This document shows, in pieces, positions 54,409 through 64,000 of a stretch of DNA of 64,000 nt. How positions within the stretch are numbered: the stretch's first letter is position 1; every line of letters starts with the position of its first letter. The notes under the pieces are model-generated. The model was not told the origin of the DNA. It searched no databases and saw nothing but the letters and a program-made list of their open reading frames with translations. The stretch spans positions 1-64,000 of the forward strand of contig JASWJB010000120.1 of assembly GCA_032433595.1 (NCBI GenBank), given 5' to 3'. A program made the translations under genes and the position numbers. Source of the DNA: Conoideocrella luteorostrata. Lineage: Eukaryota; Ascomycota; Sordariomycetes; Hypocreales; Clavicipitaceae.

Positions 54409-56940
54409 CTACAAAATGAATGAGGCCGCAAAGATCAGGCAAGTGAACACTGTAGACAAGGTGAGCTCAAATTCGAACCAGGCAGCTTGTCCGCCAAAAG
54501 CAATCTTCTTGCTTTTTGTTGTTGGATGAGCGACCATGGTTGTGGGGTCCCGGTCCAAGAGCTGCTCGCGCTCGGGCATCCGCGGGGGATCAATGGCATA
54601 CCCGACGGGCGTCCACAATGAACTGCAAATAAAGATGAATGTCAAGGGCGGCCAGAAGGCGTGTGTTACGAGGCAAGTCAACAAGGGCCGTATTTCTTTG
54701 TTGTTGACGATGCATCGCCACGTCGTCAAAGTGGCGGCCACGAGCGTCAGGTAAACGAATGCAAGGTGAAAGATGCCCATGTAATTAATCAGAATAGTGG
54801 ACATGCGACGCAACATGCTCTTCCGCAAAGCAGAGTCGCGCTCGTTCAAAGTAGAGGCGAGAGAACCGGTGGGCTTGAAGGCCTGGACCTGACCGCCCAG
54901 GCACTTGGGCAGTATAAACGCGCGGATCAGGCAAAGAGCGATGTAGGGTGACATCCAGAGCTGATAACGGGACCCTCTTTGACCGGTGTGGTAGCCGGCG
55001 GGACAGAAAAGGACAAATTCGCACAGCCGATTGCTGATTGTGGTGGCAAAACAGGCACGAATAAGCCAACGAAGCTGGTCATCGCCGACATAGGCAACCA
55101 GAGGTTTGCCCATGGCCAAAATAATCGGGATGGCAAAGAGTGAGGCGGTAAGAAGTATAGTGCATAAGCTCAGCAATGCATACAAGAAGCCAGAAAACCG
55201 TTGAGCAAAAGACATACAACGAATCTTATCGCCCCAGAGACAGAACTTGAGCTTGAAAGATGTATCAACAGTTCCGATAGCCCAACGAGTACGCTGTTTC
55301 AGGTGGCTTCCGAAATCATCGGGTACTGTGCCGAACTGAAGTGGCTCATGAACATAAGCAGTCTTCCAGCCCTTCCCAAGCATGAGCGTCGAGGTGGCAA
55401 CATCTTCAGCGAGAGAACCAAGAGGGAAATTGCCAATATCGTCAAGTGCCTCGCGACGGACCACATAACCGGAGCCGGTACACCAGGCCACACCCATAGA
55501 GTCCTTGATTGGCTCGATGACGTGGACAAAAAAGTCAAGACTTTGGGCCAGAGGGTCAGAGGGAGGCGTGTTGTAGAAGAGCTGCGGAGGACAAGCGAGC
55601 GCTACCTCGGGATCTACCAGTAAATGAGGGAGAATTGCTCGAAGCCAGTCGCGCTCAGGAATCTTTTGCGTACAATAATATTAGCTCCTCTCATTAAAAA
55701 AAAAAATCAATTCATTTGAATAATATGGCTTCTTGATCAAACACGTACCATGTCCGCATCCAGGGCAGCCATGAATTGGCCAGAACCGCCAGGAAGTAAA
55801 TGAGTCTGGCCAAGACCGTAGTTGAGATTACCTGCCTTGAAATGAGGAGGCTTTCCAGGTATCTTCTCACGGGCCATGTAGTAAAGATTAGGGCAAACCA
55901 TGGCCAAACGGTTGACAGACGTTCTTAGACTTTCGGATTTGCCATCGTCCAGAACAATAACGCGAAATCTTTCAGGGGGGTAATCGACGTCGCAAGCGCC
56001 ACGAACTGTGTCCATAACTACATCGTCGCCCTCTCCGCAGCACGTGACGAATATGTCAACGGTGGGAACTTTATAGCCGTTCAGTCGGAGCTTGGGTCTG
56101 TATCGCTTCTTCATCGACATCAAAGTCCAACTATTGTGCATCATAGATGGAAGAGCCACGGCAATTTCGACAGCGATGAAAACCCACGCTGCAGCGTAGA
56201 TGGTATCTTGTGCATTTTGGGCCCAGATGACGCAGGCAATGCGCAAGGCCAGGTAGGAGAGATATAAGCCAGTATTGGCGAACATCAAGACCGGCATCAA
56301 GACATATAAGTGCCTTCTCCAGCCCCTCTTGAATTGATGGTTGTCTCGCTCATGCAAAACGTCGATGGTGTCGACATCAGCCCAATCTTTGACTCCTGCC
56401 GGTGGTTGCGCTTGCTTGAGGAGATTAATGAGGCTGACTTGACTTTGGATCTATATACCGTTCCATTAGCTTTACTTCATGAGTGAGTTGAGAAAAAGCT
56501 GCAAACAGAATTATGTGATTGAGGGTTTGGACAGGACGAGAAAAGATGCCACTGACCATAGGCGACGATGCGCTATAGTCCGTTTGGGTTGAAGTATCAT
56601 ACAAAGTAGTCACCGAAGAATTTACTGGAGCCTGGTTTCCACTATTGCATGATCGCAAACTAGAACATGACCCAGCAGAGTCATCCGAAAGAAGATGGGC
56701 ATTACAACGGCTGGTAGTCGAAGGCGGCCTGCTGGGAGCCTCAAAATGCTCTGTAAAGAAAGAACGATCCCTTGGGTGGTTAGAGCTTCGCCGTTCAGAA
56801 CTTGGGGTTAGACTGGCTCTCGCAAATCTGTTAGAGAATTCCTCGACGGGAGAATCCAGTTGCTGATAGCGGTGATTAGCACCTTGCCGCTGGAAGCAAT
56901 CAACTTCCAGCAATTCCTCCTCCTCCGAGTGCCTCTTCAT
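54409..56940 (-). CDS. GT2 cellulose-synthase-like glucan synthase
   Basis: Predicted 779-aa processive membrane glycosyltransferase in three exons: 56940-56557, 56450-55749 and 55662-54409 (780 codons, phase-0 introns). A disordered serine-rich N-terminus (about 1-150) precedes two membrane segments (about 175-235). The GT2 domain has VDIFVTCCGEGDDVV (259-273), VIVLDDGKS, the metal-binding ALDADM (Asp359, Asp361), GSLAEDV (Asp449, likely base) and KQRTRW (485-489, QxxRW). Together these are the D-DxD-D-QxxRW set of processive synthases. At least six C-terminal membrane segments follow. Length and sequence around the catalytic motifs resemble the Aspergillus Tft1/CelA type, which makes beta-1,3/1,4 mixed-linkage glucan. 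I cannot separate this from a cellulose-like product by eye. The protein should sit in the plasma membrane, using UDP-glucose. Confidence 0.9.
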
Positions 56941-58065
56941 TGTTGCAAAGAGAAGAAAGCCTACTGCGCAAGATCAGGACTTGAGTGCACCGCGCTAGTG
57001 GGATAAATTGAATAATGTCAAATTGGAATGGCTGAGAGGTAGCCACATAGATGCTCAAGTCGAGAAACAAATGGGATTTGCGCTGTTTATGATCCCGGTC
57101 TGATCAGCTACTGATCGATTATTTTGTTGGGAAATGGACAAAAAAATTTAAAAAAAAAAAAAATAAATACAAAAAATTGCGCAGATGCTTGTCTGAAAGC
57201 GGCTTGGGCTAGCTAGTCCCAGCGGGATGGAATGCCCTCCGGGACTGATTTAGCGCGGCGGGCGCCATCGCCGACCAAGTTGGAATACGGAGTAGTTACG
57301 GAATACTCCGTAGATCGGCAGGACAATAGCAAAATGTCTGATGGGTCCGACGCTACTCCGCAGAGGGTATGCAAACGGGCACCTGCTTCTCACTAAACCT
57401 GTTTTAGTAGCTTTGCTGTATGAAGTTAGGCGTACAGTGCGGATGTTGTTATCGAACGCTACGTGTTACAATTAAATAGGACTGTAGGGCTTCGCAAGCT
57501 TCTAGAGTGCTTAGATTAATGATGACTATGAAAAAGCTGAAGAATATCTATTAGACGTAGCAGGAAAGTAAAATAGGCACAGATAAAGCTTCGACCATGT
57601 TTCTACCGAGCATTGCGACAAGTCGAGCCGAGAGAGCCCACTTTAACAAAATTTTCCATGGGTTTTAATTTGGAAAGACAGCTTTGCAAAGTTAGCTCTA
57701 CAACTATTTTTCGCTGACCTATCAACTATTAAGATAAAATATAAACTCCACTTGCTGCACCGGATTGATACTTGATGGGCTTGCGTGTTTGCTCCAGTAG
57801 TGGAACTGCTTATCGCTCCAATACTTCCTCGCCAACCGGTGTTCTTGCCTTGTGCGCCCGGAGCAAATGCTACGGTTTTGACTTGATGAGAAACTTTCTC
57901 TATTTGTTGAGTTAAATTTGCGGGGGGGCTCCGTTGTGTTGAGATGATAGACATGTCCTGCAAACAGTCACTACAACAATAGAAAATTGGTAAAGGACGC
58001 CTATATCTGCAGTTATCTTAAGACAGATAACGGCTGCTAATTGCAGTTCGCGCACGGAAAGCCAA
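56941..58065. other. Upstream region of the GT2 gene and gene-free sequence
   Basis: Promoter with a poly-A tract (about 57138-57180) and two TACGGAGTA-type palindromic motifs at 57286-57312. No gene; a 106-codon minus frame at 57643-57963 lacks motifs. Confidence 0.45.
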
Positions 58066-59210
58066 TCGATCGAGATCTATCGCCTCTTACCTGCACGGGC
58101 CCGGCCACGGCCGTCTATATCTACGACCGCTTTTCACTAGATTGGCCTCTAATTTAGTTGGCCAAGAAGCGCTAATCGATCTAGATATTTTGTCTCACCC
58201 ACACGTGGGTCCAGATAAAGAGCAACTCTACTCGGAGCTATTAAGAAATACGCTAGAAAGCGCTACGATCCACATTCAATACGCACACATTACCACCACC
58301 ACGCCCTGCCACACAGAATACAGGCATCCGCTTGGCAGCTGGAGTGATGCTCTGTCGCGAAACTCGTAATACTTCTATTCGCGTTTAATGGTATTCCCAG
58401 GCACCACGATGTGCGCGGGCCGCCCACTGCCCGGCAGCCTGCGTCCTTTAGCACCAACACCCAAGGTAAATATTGTCATTCAAGACCTAATATTGTCATC
58501 CGGACCTTCTATTGTTGTCAATATGCCTGCCTGAATGTATTCCTATTGCTCAGTGCTACAATACCAGTACCGTAGTCTTGAGGTGAAAAGAACGATGATC
58601 TCGGACATGCCTACTACGAAAGGGCTGGAAATCCAGTAGCTTCCAGATTCCGCACAGTACAATATTTTTCACGATGCTCACGCCTTTTTTCGGCTATGGG
58701 TCCGTGAAAATGGACTAGCTTTTGCAAGGAGGTCAAGCAGTAATTATTGCGATATCAATAGATAGCAAATTGCAACTTACGTGCTTTACGAATGCGACTG
58801 CGGGCGGCGAAGGCTTCCTAGGTCCACCGGCATCCGTCAAGTTAAAACCATACTAGCTTATTACCCATTCCGGCATTCAAAGACAATATCGGAAATCATG
58901 TAACTGAGTGACATGGCCTTGCCGGGCTCGCTGTGCTGACTGGAAAAAAATTGTGAAATTTCGTGATGTTAAGTTGCGTTGGGTGAAAGGGGTAGGTTTC
59001 CGGGAATTTTCATTTGATTTACGCGGTGGGGTGTGGCGACTAATTCCTCTAGGCCACATGAGGGGATCGCAGCGTTTTCTAGCGTCTTTTTTTAACAGTT
59101 CCGACTACAGTCACCTTGGCTGAGACTGTCCACGCGGCGCACCGGTTTACCGGATTAGGCTTTTCTCTTAAATACAGGTGGGCCAAGAACCGCTAATCGA
59201 TCGAGATCCC
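58066..59210. other. Gene-free region with recurrent GCTAATCGATC motifs
   Basis: Related segments GCCAATCGATCGAGATC (58061), GCTAATCGATCTAGAT (about 58170) and GCTAATCGATCGAGATC (about 59190) suggest decayed copies of a repeat. The second and third are each preceded by GGCCAAGAA. No coding sequence recognised. Confidence 0.4.
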
Positions 59211-59932
59211 CCACGTGCGCCCCGTTGGGGCTGCCCGTGTTGCACCGCTATTTGCCGGATTCGGCTCCTCCCTTTGACATGACTAGTCGGGACGCGGCGA
59301 AACAAGCATTCTGAGGCTCCACTAACTCTCCGAAAGATACTCTAGATAATCGATTCTCCCTAGTTCAGCTGATCAGGTGAGGGGCCGCTTGCTAGCAGCG
59401 GCGCTTGCCTTATCTTTTCCCGTTCGACTGACCAAACTTACCAGTTTCCAAGTATAGCCGCGGAGGAGATGCTCCGCGAGACGTAACTAGTACTATTGGG
59501 TTCGCAAGGATTAGCAAAATCCGCGCGAAAATGCTGATCCACTTGAACACGCATGCCAAAAGTGATGATGCAATGCCTAGCCATTAGAGTCCGCAACCGT
59601 TCTTGCAGGGCTGTGTCCCGGATGTTGGGATATGAGTAAATTTGGTTCTGATCCATTTGCTAAGATTGCCATAATTCTTGTATGGGAAGATCGGGTTTTG
59701 CAAGACTTGCGTCGTCCCAAGTCTCCCATATTAATATCTCCCTCTATAGCCAACTAACGATTGAAGTAACATCGCTCTTCTCGCATCTCTATTGTTAATT
59801 TTTGCCCACCATACTGCGCGCATCTATCTCCGTTTAGGACCAGGCTTATCATCTATTCTTGATAGTTCAAAATCTTGAAGAGAATCGGAGATCTGACGAG
59901 TCGGGGCGCACGAAGGAAGCTCACAACCAGCC
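59211..59932. other. Upstream region of the large disordered protein gene
   Basis: No gene; probable promoter and 5' untranslated region in the last few hundred bases. Confidence 0.45.
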
Positions 59933-62421
59933 ATGTTGTCGGGTAGGACTTTTCGCCGGCCAGACCAGCCGCATGGACCTTTCAATCATCTCTTGCCTGA
60001 AACTCGCACCAAAAAGGCTGCTTCATTGCATGAACATGCTGGCAACTCCATGGATAGGGTCGCTGAGCAGGTCCCGGATGTGACCATGGGTCGTCAATGC
60101 TCGCAGCCTTGGTTGCCAAGCCACCGTCGTCTTTCAATGGCCGCTCGTTATTCAGTCCCTAACCTGGATGAATTACCCCAAAGAGTACTGCCTGAGTCGA
60201 GTAGACTGAGTATTCACCGGAATATCACGTCGCAATCATCTGGATCTGGCTCGTCCAATTTGGTCACACTGAAGCAAGAAACTCCAGCAGCTCACCACGC
60301 CCACCAGCCGAGGACATTGATCCCAACCGTATATAACAACCCGACAGTGCAACATACACCAAATAGAATATCAAAGCCTAAAACCTTACACTCTCTTTCA
60401 TCGCTTTGGCCTGGTCCATTGATTAGAATTCCTTCGAAACTCAGATCCTTCCGAAAATACTGGTATGTATTTCCCCATGTACTCTTTTCTTTTCATCAAA
60501 TATGATTTTCACGCTAATTAATCTCCAAATCAGTAGGGGTCAGAGCAGAAGAAGCTCATTAGACTCATTCTTCGCTGACGATGACCATGTTTCCATCAAC
60601 GCCTCCACGTCTCCCTCAAGTTCTACCAATTGGGGTGGAAGCCGACATTCTTCCCCCTTGACTAGCGCATCAGGAACAACTCCAGCAGGCAAGACTTATC
60701 CGTCAGAAGCAGCATGTCACACACGACCCTGCTCCATGGAAACTCCGGCTATTCGAAGACGGCCACTACCCAACAGAGCCCTCACTACATCACCACCTCC
60801 TTGTTTGCCTGACCTGATTGGGAGTCGTGCTTTAGGAACAGATTATATGGAAGAATATGACTTTCTAAAAGCAAACAGTCAAGGCCGATGTCTTTCCCCA
60901 TCTGAATCGGACTACCAGAATCTTGGCGGCTATAAATTTGGGACTTTGCGTATTACAAATGACCTACCGAGACCAGCCACCGCACCACAAGGTAAAAGTG
61001 TTGGCAGCTGGCCAACGGGGTCAGCCAAAGCTTACAGCGAAATGAACATTGTTGGTCGTGATGCAACTGTCATGGATAATTCATTTAAGGTTGCCCCGAA
61101 CATAAAGGTAGACCCTTTGGCAGGTCCACTTCAACCTGGACATGCCTTATGTTCCACCAGACGAAATTCTCAGAGAAACATACCAAAACTAACAACTAAC
61201 CCAATTTCGACAAATTCATCTCTCAAGTCGTCCAAGTTGGTCCAAAATACTGAAGGGGTTTCGAGCTTTAATGCGCCCGTAAACTCCAGCCCGCAGATTA
61301 CAATAAAGTCAGATGCAGGGGATCATCCAATTGGGCAGCATTCGAATACAGTCAAAAATAGAGACACGCTATGTCATCTGACAAACAGCCCCGTCTCTTA
61401 TTTAACTGGTATGCCCAACTTTTCTCAGCCCGCAACACCCAAATCTACCAGCAGTGTACCATTCGCGTCGCCCCAACTACAGCGTCAAGCTGATGTTTCC
61501 CCCAAAAACATTAAAAAACAAATCAAATCTGAGCGTCGAATGTCTGAGAGCGTGCTACATTCCCTTAAAAAAACGGTCAAGTCTCCTGCTTTAATTGGCA
61601 GAATGGATACTGGAGATCACTTTATTGTCCTGCCACGGATTCCTTACCTGAAGAAATCGAAGAAAGACACGAAACAATCAGCAAATATCACTCAAAATAG
61701 AGATGCTCAAGATATTCCCAGCATGCACGCAGACCTAAAATCGCAACTTAGGCGCCCCAGCAGTGATAGCTCCTCGAGAGGCAAACACGCGGAATCAATG
61801 TTCACTTCTGAAGATGTTGGTGAGACACGGAGATTTCAGATTGCTGGATCTCTCCGTACTCCTCTATCTGAGCCTGCCACACCGCCATCTGAGACTATGG
61901 CCCAAGCTTGCGGCTGTCAAAAAGGATCTCCTCCCTCGAGCCCGGAGTATCAGAAGCAGAGATGGGCCGACCAGCGCCTAAAAGCACACCATGAAAACGC
62001 CAAGACATTCGTCGAGTTCGTTGGTACAGAACCAACTATTCAACCAGTTGTGCAGCGTGAGACTGTAAATATCGATCGCCCTCCGACTAGCACATCATTC
62101 AGAGGCGTGTTTGTCGACAATTCCGGGAGAATAAGGTATGAACAAGATGAAAAAGACAACAACTACATGTCTAAAAGCGAGGAATCCACCAGAACAAGCA
62201 TTCTCGCTTCGACTGCGGATTTAAGTGCTTTGTCTCCAGCAGTGGAGAAGCCGCAGGCAGCATGCTCACTGCAATCCACCTCGGTCGCGCTTGCGAATTC
62301 TACGAGTAAGGCTGGGCAGAATGTCTTGGAGCATTTACATTACGCGCGGATTTACTGTACCATTTCAGGAAAATCATGGTTACAGGAACAAGGTATTGAT
62401 CATCATTGTTTAGCGGTCTGA
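59933..62421 (+). CDS. Large disordered hypothetical protein
   Basis: Predicted 804-aa protein in two exons, 59933-60462 and 60537-62421 (GTATGT donor, CTAATT-like branch, CAGTAG acceptor). An acceptor three bases earlier would also keep frame. The start at 59933 gives MLSGRTFRRPDQPHGPFNHL. Almost the entire length is Ser/Pro/Thr/Asn-rich and without long hydrophobic runs, so it should be largely unstructured. The best-ordered pieces are basic, for example IRIPSKLRSFRKYW at the exon junction, KKQIKSERRMSESVLHSLKK (about 500-520) and DQRLKAHHENAKTFVEFVG (about 660). Several RRxS-type sites could be kinase targets. I recognise no family. The uninterrupted 628-codon second exon and codon composition argue for a real gene, probably a regulatory or scaffold protein, which is inference. 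The C-terminal 30 residues may include an unspotted intron. Confidence 0.7.
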
Positions 62422-63579
62422 GCCCTCATGGTTTTCCAGTCAGCATAGATGGTGCGAGCCCGTGATGTTAAAGGAAAAAAAAGGGGGAGGTGTGGCACGG
62501 GTGGTGTCAAGATCAAGTCACTCACTCTAGGTAACAACAATGTTTATACGGCTTTCTGTAGGCAGCTGTACAATATGATGTATTTATTTCACGTGTCATT
62601 CTACTCTTTATGTAGAAACTCAATAGACTTTCATTTGTCCAAGCTCTCAGATAAGCGTACTGTGTGACTTCGGAGACGCCATAAGAACCTAGCAAAAGAT
62701 AAAGCTCTCATGAATTCCGAGCAGTCTCGATGCAGAGAGGCGGTAAGAAACTAGCAAACGATGAAGCTCTCCAATAATAGCAGGAATAATGCGGTTCATC
62801 TAGCCTGCATCGAAAGACATCTAAGCGTCGCTCCTCGTTGAGTCTTGGGGTGCGGATAACTTTTGCAACGGTCCCAGCTAAGTGTAATAATTACTATATC
62901 GACGAATTCTACGAGTGGCTTAAAGCTGAAGATTAGAAGGACAATACAAAAAAAGTGGACCTCGGTGCTCGATTGATCTTGCTTGTTGGTGGGTTCGAAG
63001 CAGCTCGGAATTCAAGCAGGGGGTAGGACTTGGTGAGCAGAATGCGACGGATTAGCAGGATCGATCAAAGACAGTCCCGACGTAAACGGGGTAAGTTTTT
63101 TTTTCTCGTCACTAGTAAATGGTTGCAAGTGAATGCTTGCGGACAGGCTGAATGTGGAGTGGTGGGTCCAGATCGAGATCGGCATCTATATCCATTCTTT
63201 AGTTCGGGTGTACCCGCTGTGAATAAAAGTACCAATAAGAATGCGGTAGAGCAATTAGCATGTTCTTGGCGGCCACCCCGGAGTATTGGCTCCGCGTCCA
63301 AACCAGAGGTCCTCAACGCTTTCTTTTAGCGTTCTATGGGTTTGTGAACGCAACCGGCTGACTTACGTATGCCTACCTCTTTGGCATTTTCTTCTTGAAA
63401 TGTCTAAATTGTGGTCCATGTTTGTCGTGGGTATTTACTTGTCGAACTCGCTCTTCTAGCTCACCACTTCATTCTTGCGGACATTAGACTCTCTTCCTCT
63501 CACATACTACTCGAGGCTGGTGCTACCAGTATTCCGGGCTACGAGTTTCAATTTCAGCTCGACACATCCTTCGGCAGCC
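62422..63579. other. Intergenic region
   Basis: Contains the 3' flank of the previous gene and the upstream region of the edge gene. Two near-identical segments (CCTAGCAAAAGATAAAGCTCTC at 62690 and CTAGCAAACGATGAAGCTCTC at 62751, here abbreviated) form a small direct repeat. No gene is supported; a 99-codon frame at 63030-63329 lacks motifs. Confidence 0.45.
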
Positions 63580-64000
63580 ATGTTTAGATGGCTTGTTAGT
63601 GTGGCCCTCCTGGCGCTGCCTATCGTGACCACGTTTGGCGTTTTACTAAATTGGGCGGCCATAAATCATGCCGGCGGCAGACCGCTTCCGTTTTCTGAAC
63701 ATGGCGGTACGGATGGTTTAACACCGAGTGCGGATTTTGTGGAAATGAGATGTGACGAAAGTTTTGGTATTACGTCCATTTCAAAAGGCAATCAAGAATT
63801 CAGCAGTAAGTCAAGTCGGATATTCGTTACAACAAATGCAATAGTCTTCATCGTCCGCCCGACCAAGAAGTGAGTGAGGCTTACTTCTCGGTAGTTAACG
63901 CGAACCCTTGGGGCTGGCAAAAAGGTCAGCCGGGAGCTATCTGCATTCTGGTATGTGTTGATTGCTTTTTTGTGGCGATCCCCTTTTGCCTTATCCGCAG
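63580..64000 (+). CDS. 5' part of a gene for a signal-peptide protein, cut by the window edge
   Basis: ATG at 63580 opens MFRWLVSVALLALPIVTTFG, a typical signal peptide or signal anchor. A soluble-looking stretch follows (about residues 30-76, ending near GNQEFS) before a good donor GTAAGT at 63808. Downstream, a second coding-like piece (PPDQEVSEAYFSVVNANPWG, about 63860-63919, then GQPGAICIL) is followed by another donor, GTATGT, near 63952. The phase linking the two pieces is unresolved. I recognise no family. The rest of the gene lies beyond the window, so product and length cannot be given. Confidence 0.45.

Noticed and set aside
63065..63329. Overlapping frames on both strands (99 and 83 codons)
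   Set aside because: No motif on either strand; probably chance.

Overview
This window looks like a chromosome segment of a filamentous ascomycete (Pezizomycotina, plausibly a sordariomycete; species not determined). The support is short 45-140 bp spliceosomal introns with GTRNGT donors and CTAAC/CTGAC-like branch points, Zn2Cys6 regulators, fungal secreted glycosidases, a chromodomain Ty3/gypsy element, and C-to-T decay of repeated DNA that resembles repeat-induced point mutation (RIP). Intact GC-richer genes sit as islands in long AT-rich stretches. I saw no rRNA, tRNA or CRISPR.

Layout. (1) 0-9.2 kb is a decayed accessory region. It holds an MFS transporter remnant, an apparently intact Zn2Cys6 regulator (2353-4734), a broken alkaline ceramidase (5343-5956) and a fragment of a highly reducing polyketide synthase (ER-KR, about 6885-9090). 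The fragment is split by a 202-bp solo LTR with a perfect 5-bp target duplication. (2) 10.9-18.4 kb, all on +, holds a fruit-body-type lectin, a GH54 arabinofuranosidase with CBM42, and a GH5 endoglycoceramidase-like enzyme. (3) 19.9-26.2 kb, all on -, holds a rhodopsin-like seven-helix membrane protein, a cytochrome P450 with tandem repeats in its upstream region, and a thioesterase-superfamily protein. (4) 28.5-31.8 kb holds a small secreted protein, a minisatellite, an ankyrin protein and another solo LTR. (5) 33,227-39,659 is a complete chromovirus-type Ty3/gypsy insertion with identical 150-bp LTRs and a TATTG target duplication, but a stop-riddled interior. (6) 41.3-52.4 kb is a coherent nitrogen/carbon cluster: aspartase, Zn2Cys6 regulator, L-asparaginase, AAAP amino-acid permease and a GPR1/FUN34/YaaH transporter. 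(7) 54.4-56.9 kb holds a cellulose-synthase-like GT2, resembling the fungal mixed-linkage glucan synthase type. (8) 59.9-64 kb holds a large disordered protein and the start of a signal-peptide gene cut by the window edge.

The strongest biology is the 41-52 kb cluster. The permease would import asparagine or another amino acid, asparaginase would give aspartate plus ammonia, aspartase would give fumarate plus ammonia, and the GPR1/FUN34/YaaH protein could move the resulting ammonium or organic acid. A dedicated regulator sits inside. It resembles the bacterial ansAB (asparaginase-aspartase) arrangement, built from eukaryotic genes. The second theme is transposable elements: a small solo-LTR family with clean target duplications, and a Ty3 element whose identical LTRs conflict with its ruined interior. 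All gene models with introns were assembled by eye from splice signals, frame continuity and family motifs.
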